DNA of 63,479 nt. Origin: Rhodobium orientis. GTDB taxonomy: Bacteria > Pseudomonadota > Alphaproteobacteria > Rhizobiales > Rhodobiaceae. Shown piece after piece: positions 16,161-25,283 of the stretch. The stretch lies in the NCBI RefSeq assembly GCF_003258835.1, contig NZ_NPEV01000030.1, forward strand, positions 1-63,479. Direction: 5' to 3'. Positions within the stretch are counted from its first letter, which is position 1, and each line of letters opens with the position of its first letter. The position numbers and the translations under genes are program-made. The notes under the pieces were generated by a model that saw nothing but the letters and a program-made list of their open reading frames with translations, was not told the DNA's origin and did no database searches.

Positions 16161-18386
16161 ATGGCGGCCGGTGCGCCGCGCCGGACACGGCGGCCGCGGC
16201 AGTCGTCGGGGCTGGCGATCCTTGCCGCCGGCGTCATCGTCGCCGCCGCGTTCCTTGGCCGTGTCGCCCTTCCCGAGACGCTCACCAACCTTTCCAACCT
16301 CGTCTTCGATGCCTATCAGCGGGCCCTGCCGCGAGTCTGGACGCCGGAGCTGCCGGTCCGGATCGTCGACATCGACGAGGCCTCGCTGGCACGGCTCGGC
16401 CAATGGCCCTGGCCGCGCGACCGGCTGGCGGCGATCGCCGAATTCGCCAGGGACGCGGGCGCGGCGGCCATCGTCTTCGATTTCCTCTTCGCCGAGCCCG
16501 ACCGCACCTCGCCGGAAGAGGTGCTGACGACGCTTTCCGACACCCCGGCGCGGCGCGCGCTCGCCAGGGCGTTGGAGCTCTCCGTCCCGCACGACATCTC
16601 GTTCGCCTCCGCGCTCGGCGAGACGGGGTCCGTCATTGCCGCGGCCTTGACCCAGACACCGGGCGGCACGCTGCCGGTGAAGGCGGGCTATGCGGTTGCC
16701 GGCGACGACCCGACGCCGTTCATCCGCCATTATGCGGGCGCGACGGCGCCGCTCGACGTGCTTGCCGAAAACACCAAGGGGATCGGCGCCATCAACTGGC
16801 TGCCCGACCGGGACCAGGTGATCCGGCGCGTGCCGATGGTGCTGTCCGGCCCCGACGGCTTCGTGCCGACGCTTGCCGCCGAGGCGCTCAGGGTGGCGCA
16901 GGGCGCCTCGACCTATGTGCTGCGGGCCTCCAATGCGAGCGGCCAGACGGCGTTCGGCGCCACGACCGGGCTCAACGCCATCCGTATCGGCGACATCACC
17001 GTGCCGACCGATGCGAACGGCGCCGTCGTCGTGCGCTATTCGAAGCCGGCACCGGGACGCACTATCCCGGCCTGGAAGATCCTTGGGGGCGCTGTCCCGG
17101 AGGAGGAGTTGAAGGGCCGCATCGTCCTGGTCGGCACCAGCGCGGCGGGGCTGTTCGACCTTCGGGCAACGCCGGTCGCCGCCGTCGTTCCGGGCATCGA
17201 GGTGCACGCCCAGGTGATCGAGCACATCGTCTCCGGCGGATGGCTGGCGCGGCCCGACTGGGCGCCGGGGCTGGAGATCGTCGCTGCCGTCCTCGGTGCG
17301 CTGTTCTCCGCCGTCGTCGTCGCCAAGCTGCCGGTGCGCGGCGCGCTTCCCGTCGCGCTGTCGCTCTCCGCCCTCTTCTGCCTTGCAAGCTGGTTCGCCT
17401 TCACCCGGCAGGGGCTCTTCATCGACCCGGTGTTCCCGGCCGGCACGGCGCTCGGCGCGCTCTTTGCGGCGTCGGCAACCGTGATCTTTTCCAAGGAGCG
17501 GGCGCGGCGCGAGATCCGCAACGCCTTCAGCCGCTACCTCGCGCCGGACCTCGTCGACGAGGTGGCGGCCGATCCGGCGCGACTTAAGCTCGGCGGCGAG
17601 ATGCGCCCCATGACGCTCCTCTTCTCCGACATTCGCGGCTTCACGACCCTGTCGGAGGGCATGGAGGCGGAGACGCTGACGCGCTTCCTCAACGCGTTCC
17701 TGACGCCGATGACCGACGTCATACTGTCGCGCCGCGGCACCATCGACAAATATATGGGCGATGCGGTGATGGCGTTCTGGAACGCGCCGGTCGACGATCC
17801 GGACCATGCGAGCAACGCGGCGGGCGCCGCGCTCGACATGCTGGCGGCGCTGAAAACGTTCAACGCCGAGCACGAAGGGACCGCGACGGTCGCCATCGGC
17901 ATCGGCATCAACACGGGCGAATGCTGCGTCGGCAATCTCGGCTCCGAACAGCGCTTCGACTATTCGGTGATCGGCGACGACGTCAACGTCGCCTCGCGAC
18001 TGGAAGGCCTCACCAAATTCTACGGCGTCCCCGTCCTTGCCGGCGAGGCGACGGTCGTGGCGGCCAAGGGCTACGAGTTTCTCGAACTCGACCGGGTGCG
18101 GGTCAAGGGCAAGCGGACGGCGCTGACGGTGTCGGCCCTCTTGGGCGATGCCGGCATTGCCGGGGAAATCGACCTTGTCCGGCTGCGGGAGACGCAGGCC
18201 GCGATGCTCGCCGCCTATCGGGGGCGGGCCTGGGACATCGCGCTCTCGCATCTCGCCGACCTCCCCGCCCTTTCCGCCGGCCGGCTCACCGACTATGCCG
18301 CGGCGATGGGGTATCGCATTGCGCGGCTCAGGACCGAAGCGCTGCCGGACGATTGGGACGGGGTGTTCGATCCGGAGAGCAAGTGA
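16161..18386 (+). CDS. CHASE2-domain transmembrane adenylate/guanylate cyclase
   Basis: A 741-residue membrane cyclase that would make cyclic AMP (or GMP) in response to an extracytoplasmic signal. Order: an N-terminal membrane helix (about residues 16-36), a periplasmic CHASE2 domain with VRIVDIDEASLARLGQWPWP and later KGRIVLVGTSAAGLFDLRATP, three membrane helices (about 370-460), then a class III cyclase domain from about residue 480. Catalytic blocks are visible: LLFSDIRGFTTLSEGM, KYMGDAVMAFWNAP (metal aspartates) and VIGDDVNVASRLEGL (Asn and Arg). ATG follows the previous stop by one base. Together with the FecR protein across the promoter region it forms a recurrent sensory trio. Nucleotide preference is not certain. 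Confidence 0.9.
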   Translation: MAAGAPRRTRRPRQSSGLAILAAGVIVAAAFLGRVALPETLTNLSNLVFDAYQRALPRVWTPELPVRIVDIDEASLARLGQWPWPRDRLAAIAEFARDAGAAAIVFDFLFAEPDRTSPEEVLTTLSDTPARRALARALELSVPHDISFASALGETGSVIAAALTQTPGGTLPVKAGYAVAGDDPTPFIRHYAGATAPLDVLAENTKGIGAINWLPDRDQVIRRVPMVLSGPDGFVPTLAAEALRVAQGASTYVLRASNASGQTAFGATTGLNAIRIGDITVPTDANGAVVVRYSKPAPGRTIPAWKILGGAVPEEELKGRIVLVGTSAAGLFDLRATPVAAVVPGIEVHAQVIEHIVSGGWLARPDWAPGLEIVAAVLGALFSAVVVAKLPVRGALPVALSLSALFCLASWFAFTRQGLFIDPVFPAGTALGALFAASATVIFSKERARREIRNAFSRYLAPDLVDEVAADPARLKLGGEMRPMTLLFSDIRGFTTLSEGMEAETLTRFLNAFLTPMTDVILSRRGTIDKYMGDAVMAFWNAPVDDPDHASNAAGAALDMLAALKTFNAEHEGTATVAIGIGINTGECCVGNLGSEQRFDYSVIGDDVNVASRLEGLTKFYGVPVLAGEATVVAAKGYEFLELDRVRVKGKRTALTVSALLGDAGIAGEIDLVRLRETQAAMLAAYRGRAWDIALSHLADLPALSAGRLTDYAAAMGYRIARLRTEALPDDWDGVFDPESK

Positions 18387-18392
18387 GGGCGC

Positions 18393-19418
18393 TCAGGCGT
18401 CAGGGTCGAGGGCAATCACGATCTTGCCGACATGGCCGCCGGCGCGCATCAGTTCGAAGGCATCGCGGTAGCGGTCCAGCGGGAAGGTCTCGTGGACCCA
18501 GGGCTTCAGGCGGTGGGTTGCGACCGCTGCCATCATCCGCGCCATGTCGCCGAGCGAGCCACAGGTGATGCCCTGGAGGCGGACCTGGCGCATCACGGCG
18601 AGCGGCAGGTTGAGCGGCGCGTGGCTACCGGACAGGTTGCCGATGAGAGCCACCGTGCCGCCGGGCTTGACCGAGCGCATCGCATTTTCCAGCGTCGCCG
18701 CCCCGCCGAGTTCGACGACGAGGTCGGCGCCGTCCGCATCGAAGTTTTCACGCACGGCGCGCGACCACTCCGGCACCTCGACATAATTAGCGGTCACGTC
18801 GGCGCCGAGGTCGGAAATCCGGTCCAGCTTTTCGTTCGACGAGGAGAGCACCATAGTGCGGGCGCCGGCGATCCGCGCGAACTGCATCGCAAAGAGCGCG
18901 ACACCGCCGGTGCCTTCCACGACGACGGTGCCGCCGGGGCGAACGTTGCCGTGTTCGACGACCGCGCACCAGGCGGTGATGCCGGCGCAGGGAAGCGTTG
19001 CGGCCTCCGTCAGCGACAGGTGGTCGGGCACGGCAAAGAGCGCGCGTTCCGGGACGAGCACGTAGTCTGCGCAGAAGCCGTCGCCGCCGGGGCCGCCGCG
19101 GATGGTTTTGAGGCCCCCCGCACTCGGCGCCCCGTCGATCCAGCCTTCCGCGATGCCGTTGACGACCCGGTCGCCGGGAGAGAACCGGGTGACACCCGGG
19201 CCGACGGCTTCGACGATGCCGGCGCCGTCGGAGGTCGGTACCACCGGCATTGTCTGGCGCGGATTGTAGGAGCCTTCGACAAGGAGGAGGTCACGGTAGT
19301 TCAGGGAGACGGCGGCGATCCGGACCAACACCTCGCCGGGGCCAGGCTCCGGCCGCTCGCGCTCGGCGATGTTGAGGTTCTGAAACCCGAAGCCGCCGTC
19401 CAGCACCAGTGCGCGCAT
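18393..19418 (-). CDS. Quinone oxidoreductase-like MDR alcohol dehydrogenase
   Basis: A 341-residue NAD(P)H-dependent reductase of the medium-chain dehydrogenase superfamily. It has the GroES-like N-terminal domain (VLVRIAAVSLNYRDLLLVEG) and the nucleotide fold with VVVEGTGGVALFAMQFARIAG. The catalytic zinc cysteine is replaced in NYRD, and the structural-zinc cysteine cluster is missing, which points to a zinc-free quinone reductase or enoyl reductase. GGGGGG-AA five bases before ATG at 19418 supports the start over upstream in-frame ATGs. It is convergent with the cyclase gene (6 bases between stops). Substrate unknown. Confidence 0.88.
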   Translation of the reverse strand: MRALVLDGGFGFQNLNIAERERPEPGPGEVLVRIAAVSLNYRDLLLVEGSYNPRQTMPVVPTSDGAGIVEAVGPGVTRFSPGDRVVNGIAEGWIDGAPSAGGLKTIRGGPGGDGFCADYVLVPERALFAVPDHLSLTEAATLPCAGITAWCAVVEHGNVRPGGTVVVEGTGGVALFAMQFARIAGARTMVLSSSNEKLDRISDLGADVTANYVEVPEWSRAVRENFDADGADLVVELGGAATLENAMRSVKPGGTVALIGNLSGSHAPLNLPLAVMRQVRLQGITCGSLGDMARMMAAVATHRLKPWVHETFPLDRYRDAFELMRAGGHVGKIVIALDPDA

Positions 19419-19458
19419 GCCATTCCCCCCGAGGAACGTTGTTTCGTTCCGATATGCA

Positions 19459-19560
19459 GTCATTGCGAGCGAGCGGAGCGAGCGCGGCAATCCAGGGGCC
19501 ATTTACTCGGAGCAAGTTGCTCTGGATCGCCACGTCGGCCTTCGGCCTCCTCGCGATGAC
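19459..19560. repeat. Imperfect palindromic intergenic repeat
   Basis: Left arm 19459-19494 (GTCATTGCGAGCGAGCGGAG...) and right arm 19523-19560 (TGGATCGCCACGTCGGCC...) are imperfect inverted copies that can fold into one long stem. A separate perfect hairpin, GAGCAA-G-TTGCTC, lies at 19510-19522 between them, and each arm has its own small hairpin (for example GGCCTTCGGCC). Sequences of this type are dispersed between genes in many Rhizobiales genomes. It lies between two leftward genes and could end or stabilise their transcripts. Confidence 0.75.
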
Positions 19561-19598
19561 GACAGTGTTTTGTTCGCTTCAGCCCTGCTTCCCGACGC

Positions 19599-20231
19599 TC
19601 AATCCGGCATCGGGATGTCCGGCATCTGCTTGGGCACATGATAGCCGCGCTGCACCGCCGGGCGCCCGGCGATCGCGACGTACCAGCGCTTGACGTTCGG
19701 ATAGTCGTTGAGATCGATGCGCTGCCAGTCGAAGCGGGTCGCCCAGGGCCAGATCGAAATGTCGGCGATGGAATATTCGCCGCAGACATAGTCGCGGCCT
19801 TCCAGGCGCTTGTCGAGGACACGGTAGAGCCGCTCCGTCTCCTTGCCGTAGCGCTCTTCGGCATAGGGCGCCTTGCCGGGATTGAACTCCAGGAAGTGGT
19901 GGGCCTGGCCGAGCATCGGGCCGAAGCCGCCCATCTGCCACATCAGCCATTCGATGACCTCGAAGCGGCCCTTGATGTCGCTCGGCATCAGGCGGCCGGT
20001 CTTTTCGGCGAGGTACATCAGGATGGCGCCCGATTCCATCAGGTGGATACCGGTGTCGTGGTCGACGATCGCCGGGATCTTGTTGTTGGGGCTGATGGCG
20101 AGAAACTCCGGCGCGAATTGCTCGTTCGCCATAATGTTGATCGGCTTGACCGTATAGGGCAGCCCCAGTTCCTCCAGAACGATGGAGGCCTTGCGCCCGT
20201 TCGGGGTCGTCCATGTATAGAGATCGATCAT
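19599..20231 (-). CDS. Glutathione S-transferase family protein (YfcG/Nu-class-like)
   Basis: A 210-residue cytoplasmic thioredoxin-fold enzyme using glutathione. The N-terminal MIDLYTWTTPNGRKASIVLE matches the disulfide-bond oxidoreductase/YfcG group, where Thr-Pro-Asn replaces the usual catalytic Tyr or Ser. The cis-proline block NNKIPAIVD and the glutathione-gamma-Glu pocket LMESGAILMYLAEKTG follow. The C-terminal helical domain has YSIADISIWPWA. AAAGG six bases upstream sets the ATG at 20231. It probably reduces disulfides or conjugates electrophiles; the physiological substrate is unknown. Confidence 0.9.
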   Translation of the reverse strand: MIDLYTWTTPNGRKASIVLEELGLPYTVKPINIMANEQFAPEFLAISPNNKIPAIVDHDTGIHLMESGAILMYLAEKTGRLMPSDIKGRFEVIEWLMWQMGGFGPMLGQAHHFLEFNPGKAPYAEERYGKETERLYRVLDKRLEGRDYVCGEYSIADISIWPWATRFDWQRIDLNDYPNVKRWYVAIAGRPAVQRGYHVPKQMPDIPMPD

Positions 20232-20424
20232 GATCGGCCTTTGCATTTCGGCTGGGTCGATTGTCGAATCGGAAAAAGAATCCGGTCGGCGGAATTTGGC
20301 GCAAACATCGTCTTTTTGGACGACTGGATCAACCATCCGTTTTTCTGCACCTTGCGGCCCCGGCCGGGACATGAAACACGGATGACCGCAGCCAGCCGCC
20401 GCCAACCGCCAGGGATTTCCTGCC

Positions 20425-21732
20425 ATGACGCCCGCCGCCGACCGTCGCCTCGATGCCGCACGCCGTGCGCTTGAACACCTTCGCGAGGCAGCAAGGCTCA
20501 GCCTCGATTTCGAACTGTGGGACGGCTCGACCGTGCCGGCCGATGCCGAGCCGGGGAGCCTCAGGATCGCGGTCTCGGACCCGGCCGTCTTTTCCCGCCT
20601 GATCCGGGCGCCGCGCATCCCGACCCTGATCGAGCTCTATGCCGCCGGGCTCGTCGATATTAAGAACGGCTCGTTCTTCGACCTTGCCGAGAAGCGGCCG
20701 GAAACGCGGACCCGCGACATCGCCAAGAAGATCAACAAGGGGCTCCTGTTGAAGGCCGCCCTTCCCTTCGCGCTGTCCTCCGCCCGGCCCGGCACAGCGC
20801 CGGAGGCGCATGGCGTCGACGGCGGCACGGCGGCCACCCTGTCGCGCGGCAGCGACAAGGCCGACATCGCCCACCACTACGACGTCTCCAACGACTTCTA
20901 CCGGCTCTTCCTCGACCCGGAGATGGTCTACACCTGCGCCTACTTCACCGACTGGCAGAACGACCTCGCCACCGCCCAGCGCGACAAGCTGGAGATGATC
21001 TGCCGAAAGCTGCGGCTGCAGCCCGGCGAGCGGCTCCTCGACATCGGCTGCGGCTGGGGCTCGCTCATCACCTATGCGGCCGAGCATTACGGCGTCGAAG
21101 CGGTCGGGGTGACGCTTTCCGAAGAGCAGGCCGAACTGGCCGAGCACCGGATCAAGGAGCGCGGATTATCCGACCGGGTCTCCGTGGAACTCCGCGACTA
21201 CCGGGCGCTTTCCGGCGAGTTCGACAAGATCGCCTCGATCGGCATGTTCGAGCATGTGGGCATCGACAATGCGGACGGGTATTTCTCCTCGGTCCGCAAA
21301 CTGTTGAAGCCGCGCGGGCTCTACCTGCACCACGCGATCACGCGGCGGGCCAAGGCGACCGACCGGCTGTTCCGGCAAAAGCGCAAGGAATACAACGCCA
21401 TGGTCCGCTATATCTTCCCCGGCGCGGAGGTCGACCATATCGGCATGTCGCTGAAGGGGCTGGAGGCGGGCGGCTTCGAGGTCCACGACGTGGAGGGCTG
21501 GCGCGAGCATTACGGGCGCACCACCGAACTCTGGGCCAAGGGCCTGATGGAAAACCGCGAGGCGGCCGTTGCGATTGCCGGCGAGGCGCGCACCCGCATC
21601 TGGATCGCCTATCTCTCCGGCGTCTCGCTTGCCTTCCAGCGCGGCACGCTGCAGATCTTCCAGACCCTCGCCTCGCGCCGCGCCAAGGGTTCCGCGGGCC
21701 TGCCGCCGACGCGGAGTGATCTCTATCGCTAG
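20425..21732 (+). CDS. cfa: Cyclopropane-fatty-acyl-phospholipid synthase
   Basis: An S-adenosylmethionine-dependent enzyme of 435 residues that adds a methylene bridge across double bonds of membrane phospholipid acyl chains, a usual stationary or stress-phase change. After an N-terminal lipid-binding domain come the family block DIAHHYDVSNDFYRLFLD (about residues 150-167), VYTCAYF, and the SAM-binding motif LLDIGCGWGSL (about residues 203-213). IGMFEHVG and the C-terminal segment typical of CFA synthases are present. It is transcribed rightward from a region divergent to the glutathione transferase gene and converges with the next gene (3 bases between stops). It could equally be a related SAM cyclopropane/methyl transferase. 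Confidence 0.88.
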   Translation: MTPAADRRLDAARRALEHLREAARLSLDFELWDGSTVPADAEPGSLRIAVSDPAVFSRLIRAPRIPTLIELYAAGLVDIKNGSFFDLAEKRPETRTRDIAKKINKGLLLKAALPFALSSARPGTAPEAHGVDGGTAATLSRGSDKADIAHHYDVSNDFYRLFLDPEMVYTCAYFTDWQNDLATAQRDKLEMICRKLRLQPGERLLDIGCGWGSLITYAAEHYGVEAVGVTLSEEQAELAEHRIKERGLSDRVSVELRDYRALSGEFDKIASIGMFEHVGIDNADGYFSSVRKLLKPRGLYLHHAITRRAKATDRLFRQKRKEYNAMVRYIFPGAEVDHIGMSLKGLEAGGFEVHDVEGWREHYGRTTELWAKGLMENREAAVAIAGEARTRIWIAYLSGVSLAFQRGTLQIFQTLASRRAKGSAGLPPTRSDLYR

Positions 21733-21735
21733 AGG

Positions 21736-22719
21736 TCAGGCCGCCAGCCGCTCCCGTCCGTGCGGGACGTCGTAGTCGAGGTCCGGGCCGACGGGGACGA
21801 TGCCGGTCGGGTTCAGGGTCTTGTGGCTGCCGTAGTAGTGGTTCTTGATGTGGTCGAGGTGCACCGTTTCGGCGACGCCCGGCACCTGGTAGAGGTCGCG
21901 CAGATAGCCGGAGAGGTTCGGGTAGTCGGCGATGCGGCGGATGTTGCACTTGAAGTGGCCGACATAGACCGGATCGAACCGCACCAGTGTGGTGAACAGG
22001 CGCCAGTCGGCTTCGGTGATCTTCTCGCCGGTCAGGTAGCGCCGGGTCGACAGGCGCTCTTCCAGGAAATCCAGCGTTTCGAACAGCGGCCCGACGGCCT
22101 CCTCATAGGCTTCCTGGCTGGTGGCGAAGCCGGCCTTGTAGACGCCGTTGTTGACGGTGTCGTAGATGCGCCCGTTGAGGGCGTCGATCTCCTCGCGCCT
22201 GGCGTCCGGATAGTAGTCGCCGAAGCGGGCGCCGACGGTGTCGAAGGCGCTGTTGAACATGCGGATGATCTCCGCGGATTCGTTGGAGACGATGGTGCCC
22301 GTCGTCTTGTCCCACAGCACCGGCACGGTGACGCGGCCGGAATAGTCCGGCTTTGCCGCCAGATAGATCTCAAAGAGCCGCTTGGCGCCATGGATGGGGT
22401 CGGGGACAACACCGGGTCCATCTTCGAAGGTCCAGCCTTCCTCGCCCATATGCCAGTTGACGACCGAGACCGTGATCATCTTTTCCAGGCCCTTCAGGGC
22501 GCGGAAGATCAGGGTGCGGTGGGCCCAAGGGCAGGCATAGGAGACATAGAGGTGGTAGCGGCCCGGCTCGGCCCGGAACCCCTTGTCGCCGCCCGGGCCG
22601 GGGGCGCCGTCGGCCGTCACCCAGTTGCGGAAGGGCGATTCGGAGCGCACGAAGCGGCCGCCGGTCGCATCCGTATCGTACCACTGATCCTTCCAGACGC
22701 CGTCAACCAGCAAACCCAT
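21736..22719 (-). CDS. Glutathionyl-hydroquinone reductase (YqjG/PcpF-like)
   Basis: A 327-residue Xi-class glutathione transferase that reduces S-glutathionyl-hydroquinones to hydroquinones. The catalytic Cys63 lies in YVSYACPWAHRTL, the class signature, and VTVPVLWDKTTGTIVSNESA forms the glutathione site. LTGEKITEADWRLFTTLVRF and the C-terminal HYYGSH block are further class features. ATG at 22719 has AAAGGA upstream. Transcribed leftward, it is convergent with cfa. It is probably a general quinone detoxification enzyme. Confidence 0.92.
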   Translation of the reverse strand: MGLLVDGVWKDQWYDTDATGGRFVRSESPFRNWVTADGAPGPGGDKGFRAEPGRYHLYVSYACPWAHRTLIFRALKGLEKMITVSVVNWHMGEEGWTFEDGPGVVPDPIHGAKRLFEIYLAAKPDYSGRVTVPVLWDKTTGTIVSNESAEIIRMFNSAFDTVGARFGDYYPDARREEIDALNGRIYDTVNNGVYKAGFATSQEAYEEAVGPLFETLDFLEERLSTRRYLTGEKITEADWRLFTTLVRFDPVYVGHFKCNIRRIADYPNLSGYLRDLYQVPGVAETVHLDHIKNHYYGSHKTLNPTGIVPVGPDLDYDVPHGRERLAA

Positions 22720-22866
22720 GGCACAGTCCTTTCGTTGCTCTGTCACTGCCGCGACATGTAAGCCAACGACGGGGCGGGGCCACCGGTTCCGGGGTGAACA
22801 GTCTGGTTCCACTTTGAAAAACACGCCGGCACCCCGCCCTCGCGAAGCACCGGCGAAGCGGATGCG

Positions 22867-24798
22867 TCAGGCGAATTCGCTGACGTCGATGGTGAAGGTC
22901 TGGCGGCTGATGGAGCCGTCCGGGGCGCGCGCCGTCACCTCCAGGTCGACGGACGGTTCGGCCTCGGTGTCGAAGGCAGCGCCGTCGGCGAGCATGACAT
23001 TGCCCTCCTCGTCGACGAAGAAGCGGTCGTCGTCGACCTCGTAGCGCATGCCGCCTTCGGCAGGCTCCGAAGGGGTTTCGAGCGGTTCGTCGGCGGGCAT
23101 CTCGTCGGCAGCGGGTGCGGCGTCAAGGGTCGCCGGCTCTTCTGCGGAAACGTCCTCGGCCTCGGAGCGGGGCTCGGCATGGGGCGTTTCCAGCGGATCG
23201 AGTGCCGGTTCTTCCGGTTCGGACAGTGCAGGTGCCGGCGGCTCCTCGGCGGTCGTCGCGCTCGCCGGCCTCCCCCTGTTGCCGAAAAGGTCCGGCTCGG
23301 GATCGGCATAGTGGGGCACCAGCGTGACGTCGGCGACGCCGTTCGCAAGTTCCGGGGCGTCGTCGTCCAGTTCGCCGATGACGAAATGGCCGTCCGGACC
23401 GAGATAGAAGTAGTACTTGCCGAACTCGTGCTCGGCCTCTTCTTGCCCGTGCAGGGCTGGAGCCTGCTCCTCCTGCTCCTCCACGGCCTCTTCGGCGGGG
23501 CGCGCAGGCTCATCGGCAACGGACGTCGCCTCGTCAGCGAAGGGTCCAGGCTCGTCGGCACGCGGCGCCGTATCGGCGAACGCGGCATAGGGCATGTCGT
23601 CGACATGCGGTTCGCTCGCCGGACCGGGTTCCTCGATCACCCGCACCAGGTCGGCCGCATCGGCGCTAGCGGCGGAGGCTGCGGCCTCGGTGTCATCGTC
23701 CGTGATGTCGGGCGCCTCGGCGCCGGGGTGAGCGTCCTCCCGGGTGGGATCATCTTCGGAAGACGCCGCTTCAGGATGTGACTCCGACGACTCCTGCAAA
23801 GCCTCCTCTGCGAGGACGGGCTCTTCGGCGGCATCGTCCGGTTCGGCGAACGCGCCGTCGTCCGGCGCAGCAGGCTCGTCGAACCGGCTGTCGTCTTCCA
23901 TTGTCGAGACCGGTTCGGGCTGCGGCTCATCGAATGCCGCCTCGTCCGCAATCGGCTCATCGACCGGATCCGCCTCGTCCGCCTCGACGTGGAGGGACAC
24001 GTCTTCCGGTTCGGTCTCGCCTGTCTCGTCGTCTTCCCCCAGGGGATCGGCATCGGCGCCGTAGAAGGGCTCCGCCACCGGCACGGGCGCTTCCGAGACG
24101 TCGGTGGTGAGCGAGGCGTCGTCGGCAGCGTCGAGCTCGGCGGCAAGGGCAGCCTGTTCGGCTTCCGGATCGCTGTCCAGCACGGCGGTAGGGCCTGGGA
24201 TCTCGGCTTCCTCGCCGGTCCCGTCGTCGTCGGCGGCGATCAGTTCGACGCGCGCCGTGTCCGGCTCCAGCGGCAGATGGTCGGCAGGGCCGTCCTCGGG
24301 CGCGTCGACAGCGGGGGCATCGTCGTCGGCCGGACCGGATTCGGAAAAGGCCGCGAGCGCATCGGATGCGGCGCGCTCGGCGACCGCGAACGGATCGCTC
24401 TCAGGCTCTGCAGACCGCTCCGGTTCATCGAACACCCCGGTGCCCGCGTCGCCGGCGTCCTCCTCTTCCGGCTCGGGGACGCTCGAAACGTCGATGGTGA
24501 TCGGCTCGTCGAAGACCTCGCCGGTGATGTCGGTGATCCGCAAGATGAGCTGGTGTTCGGGAACAGCGCGGAATGCCGCCTCGGCGCCCTTGCGCACGAA
24601 AAGAACATCGCCGGTCATCTCGAAGATGTCCGCGCCCTCGCCGACGATCTCGTAGGAAAAACTCTCGCCGCCGTCGTCGGCGGCGAGCTCGGCGACCAGC
24701 AGTCGCCCCTCGGTCCGGTCATCGGGACCGGAGACGCCGCCGTCCAGCGGCACAGGATGCGACGGTTGTTCGACGGACTGGGTCTCGAACTCGGCCAT
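22867..24798 (-). CDS. Very acidic Glu/Asp/Ala/Pro-rich protein with cadherin-like ends
   Basis: A 643-residue protein I do not recognise as a named family. The N-terminal 110 residues (YEIVGEGADIFEMTGDVLFV, then LILRITDITGEVFDEPITID) resemble a cadherin-like or Ig-fold repeat. The C-terminal 60 residues repeat the idea (YEVDDDRFFVDEEGNVMLAD, then FTIDVSEFA). Between them lies about 330 residues of low-complexity Glu/Asp/Ala/Pro sequence, with a small ordered block near residues 460-500 (KYYFYLGPDGHFVIGELDDD). No signal peptide or membrane helix is seen. The composition suggests a soluble, calcium-binding or secreted surface protein exported by a non-Sec route. No type I secretion genes are adjacent. 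Confidence 0.75.
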   Translation of the reverse strand: MAEFETQSVEQPSHPVPLDGGVSGPDDRTEGRLLVAELAADDGGESFSYEIVGEGADIFEMTGDVLFVRKGAEAAFRAVPEHQLILRITDITGEVFDEPITIDVSSVPEPEEEDAGDAGTGVFDEPERSAEPESDPFAVAERAASDALAAFSESGPADDDAPAVDAPEDGPADHLPLEPDTARVELIAADDDGTGEEAEIPGPTAVLDSDPEAEQAALAAELDAADDASLTTDVSEAPVPVAEPFYGADADPLGEDDETGETEPEDVSLHVEADEADPVDEPIADEAAFDEPQPEPVSTMEDDSRFDEPAAPDDGAFAEPDDAAEEPVLAEEALQESSESHPEAASSEDDPTREDAHPGAEAPDITDDDTEAAASAASADAADLVRVIEEPGPASEPHVDDMPYAAFADTAPRADEPGPFADEATSVADEPARPAEEAVEEQEEQAPALHGQEEAEHEFGKYYFYLGPDGHFVIGELDDDAPELANGVADVTLVPHYADPEPDLFGNRGRPASATTAEEPPAPALSEPEEPALDPLETPHAEPRSEAEDVSAEEPATLDAAPAADEMPADEPLETPSEPAEGGMRYEVDDDRFFVDEEGNVMLADGAAFDTEAEPSVDLEVTARAPDGSISRQTFTIDVSEFA

Positions 24799-25283
24799 GA
24801 TACGCCCTCACACATACTCTGCGGGCGGCCCGGCCTGATGGGCGGCCCACGCCCAGCAGTGTGCCGCATCAGGGTAAACGAGAGTGAAACGCCAAAGTTT
24901 AATTGTTCTAATATGAGCCTTTTCGCATCTATGCGCCCGGCGGTTGCGGATTCTCAATGCTCTTTTGTCGCACCGCGCCTAGGAATCCAGAACCGGCTTC
25001 AGGACATGGCGTTCCGTTGGACGCGTCCTTTGCCGGCAGGGGACCGCAGAAGCGAAAAACGACAACGGACAGGCCGGCGTGCCGGATGTCCGCATCACGA
25101 AAATGCGCGGTTTCCTTGAGGGAGGATGACGTCTCGCAGGCGGCGCCTGCGCCCGTCACCCTGAAGAACGTGCTGCGCGATAACGCGATGACGGGCGCCC
25201 GGAAAAACCACCGGGACCGGCAACAGGGAAGGTCTGTCCGGAACCTCTTTTCATACAACCAAAGGTTTTCGAGCAAGCACGCG
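24799..25283. other. Non-coding leader before the octaheme cytochrome operon
   Basis: About 485 bases between divergent genes. No recognised gene. It includes the small palindrome GCAGGC-GGC-GCCTGC at about 25137-25151. I find no FNR-type TTGAT-N4-ATCAA box here, nor a convincing promoter. Confidence 0.5.

Noticed and set aside
15972-18251. Leftward open frame of 759 residues opposite the CHASE2 cyclase
   Set aside because: It mirrors the cyclase codons; Arg/Gly-rich with no motif. The rightward gene has clear domains.
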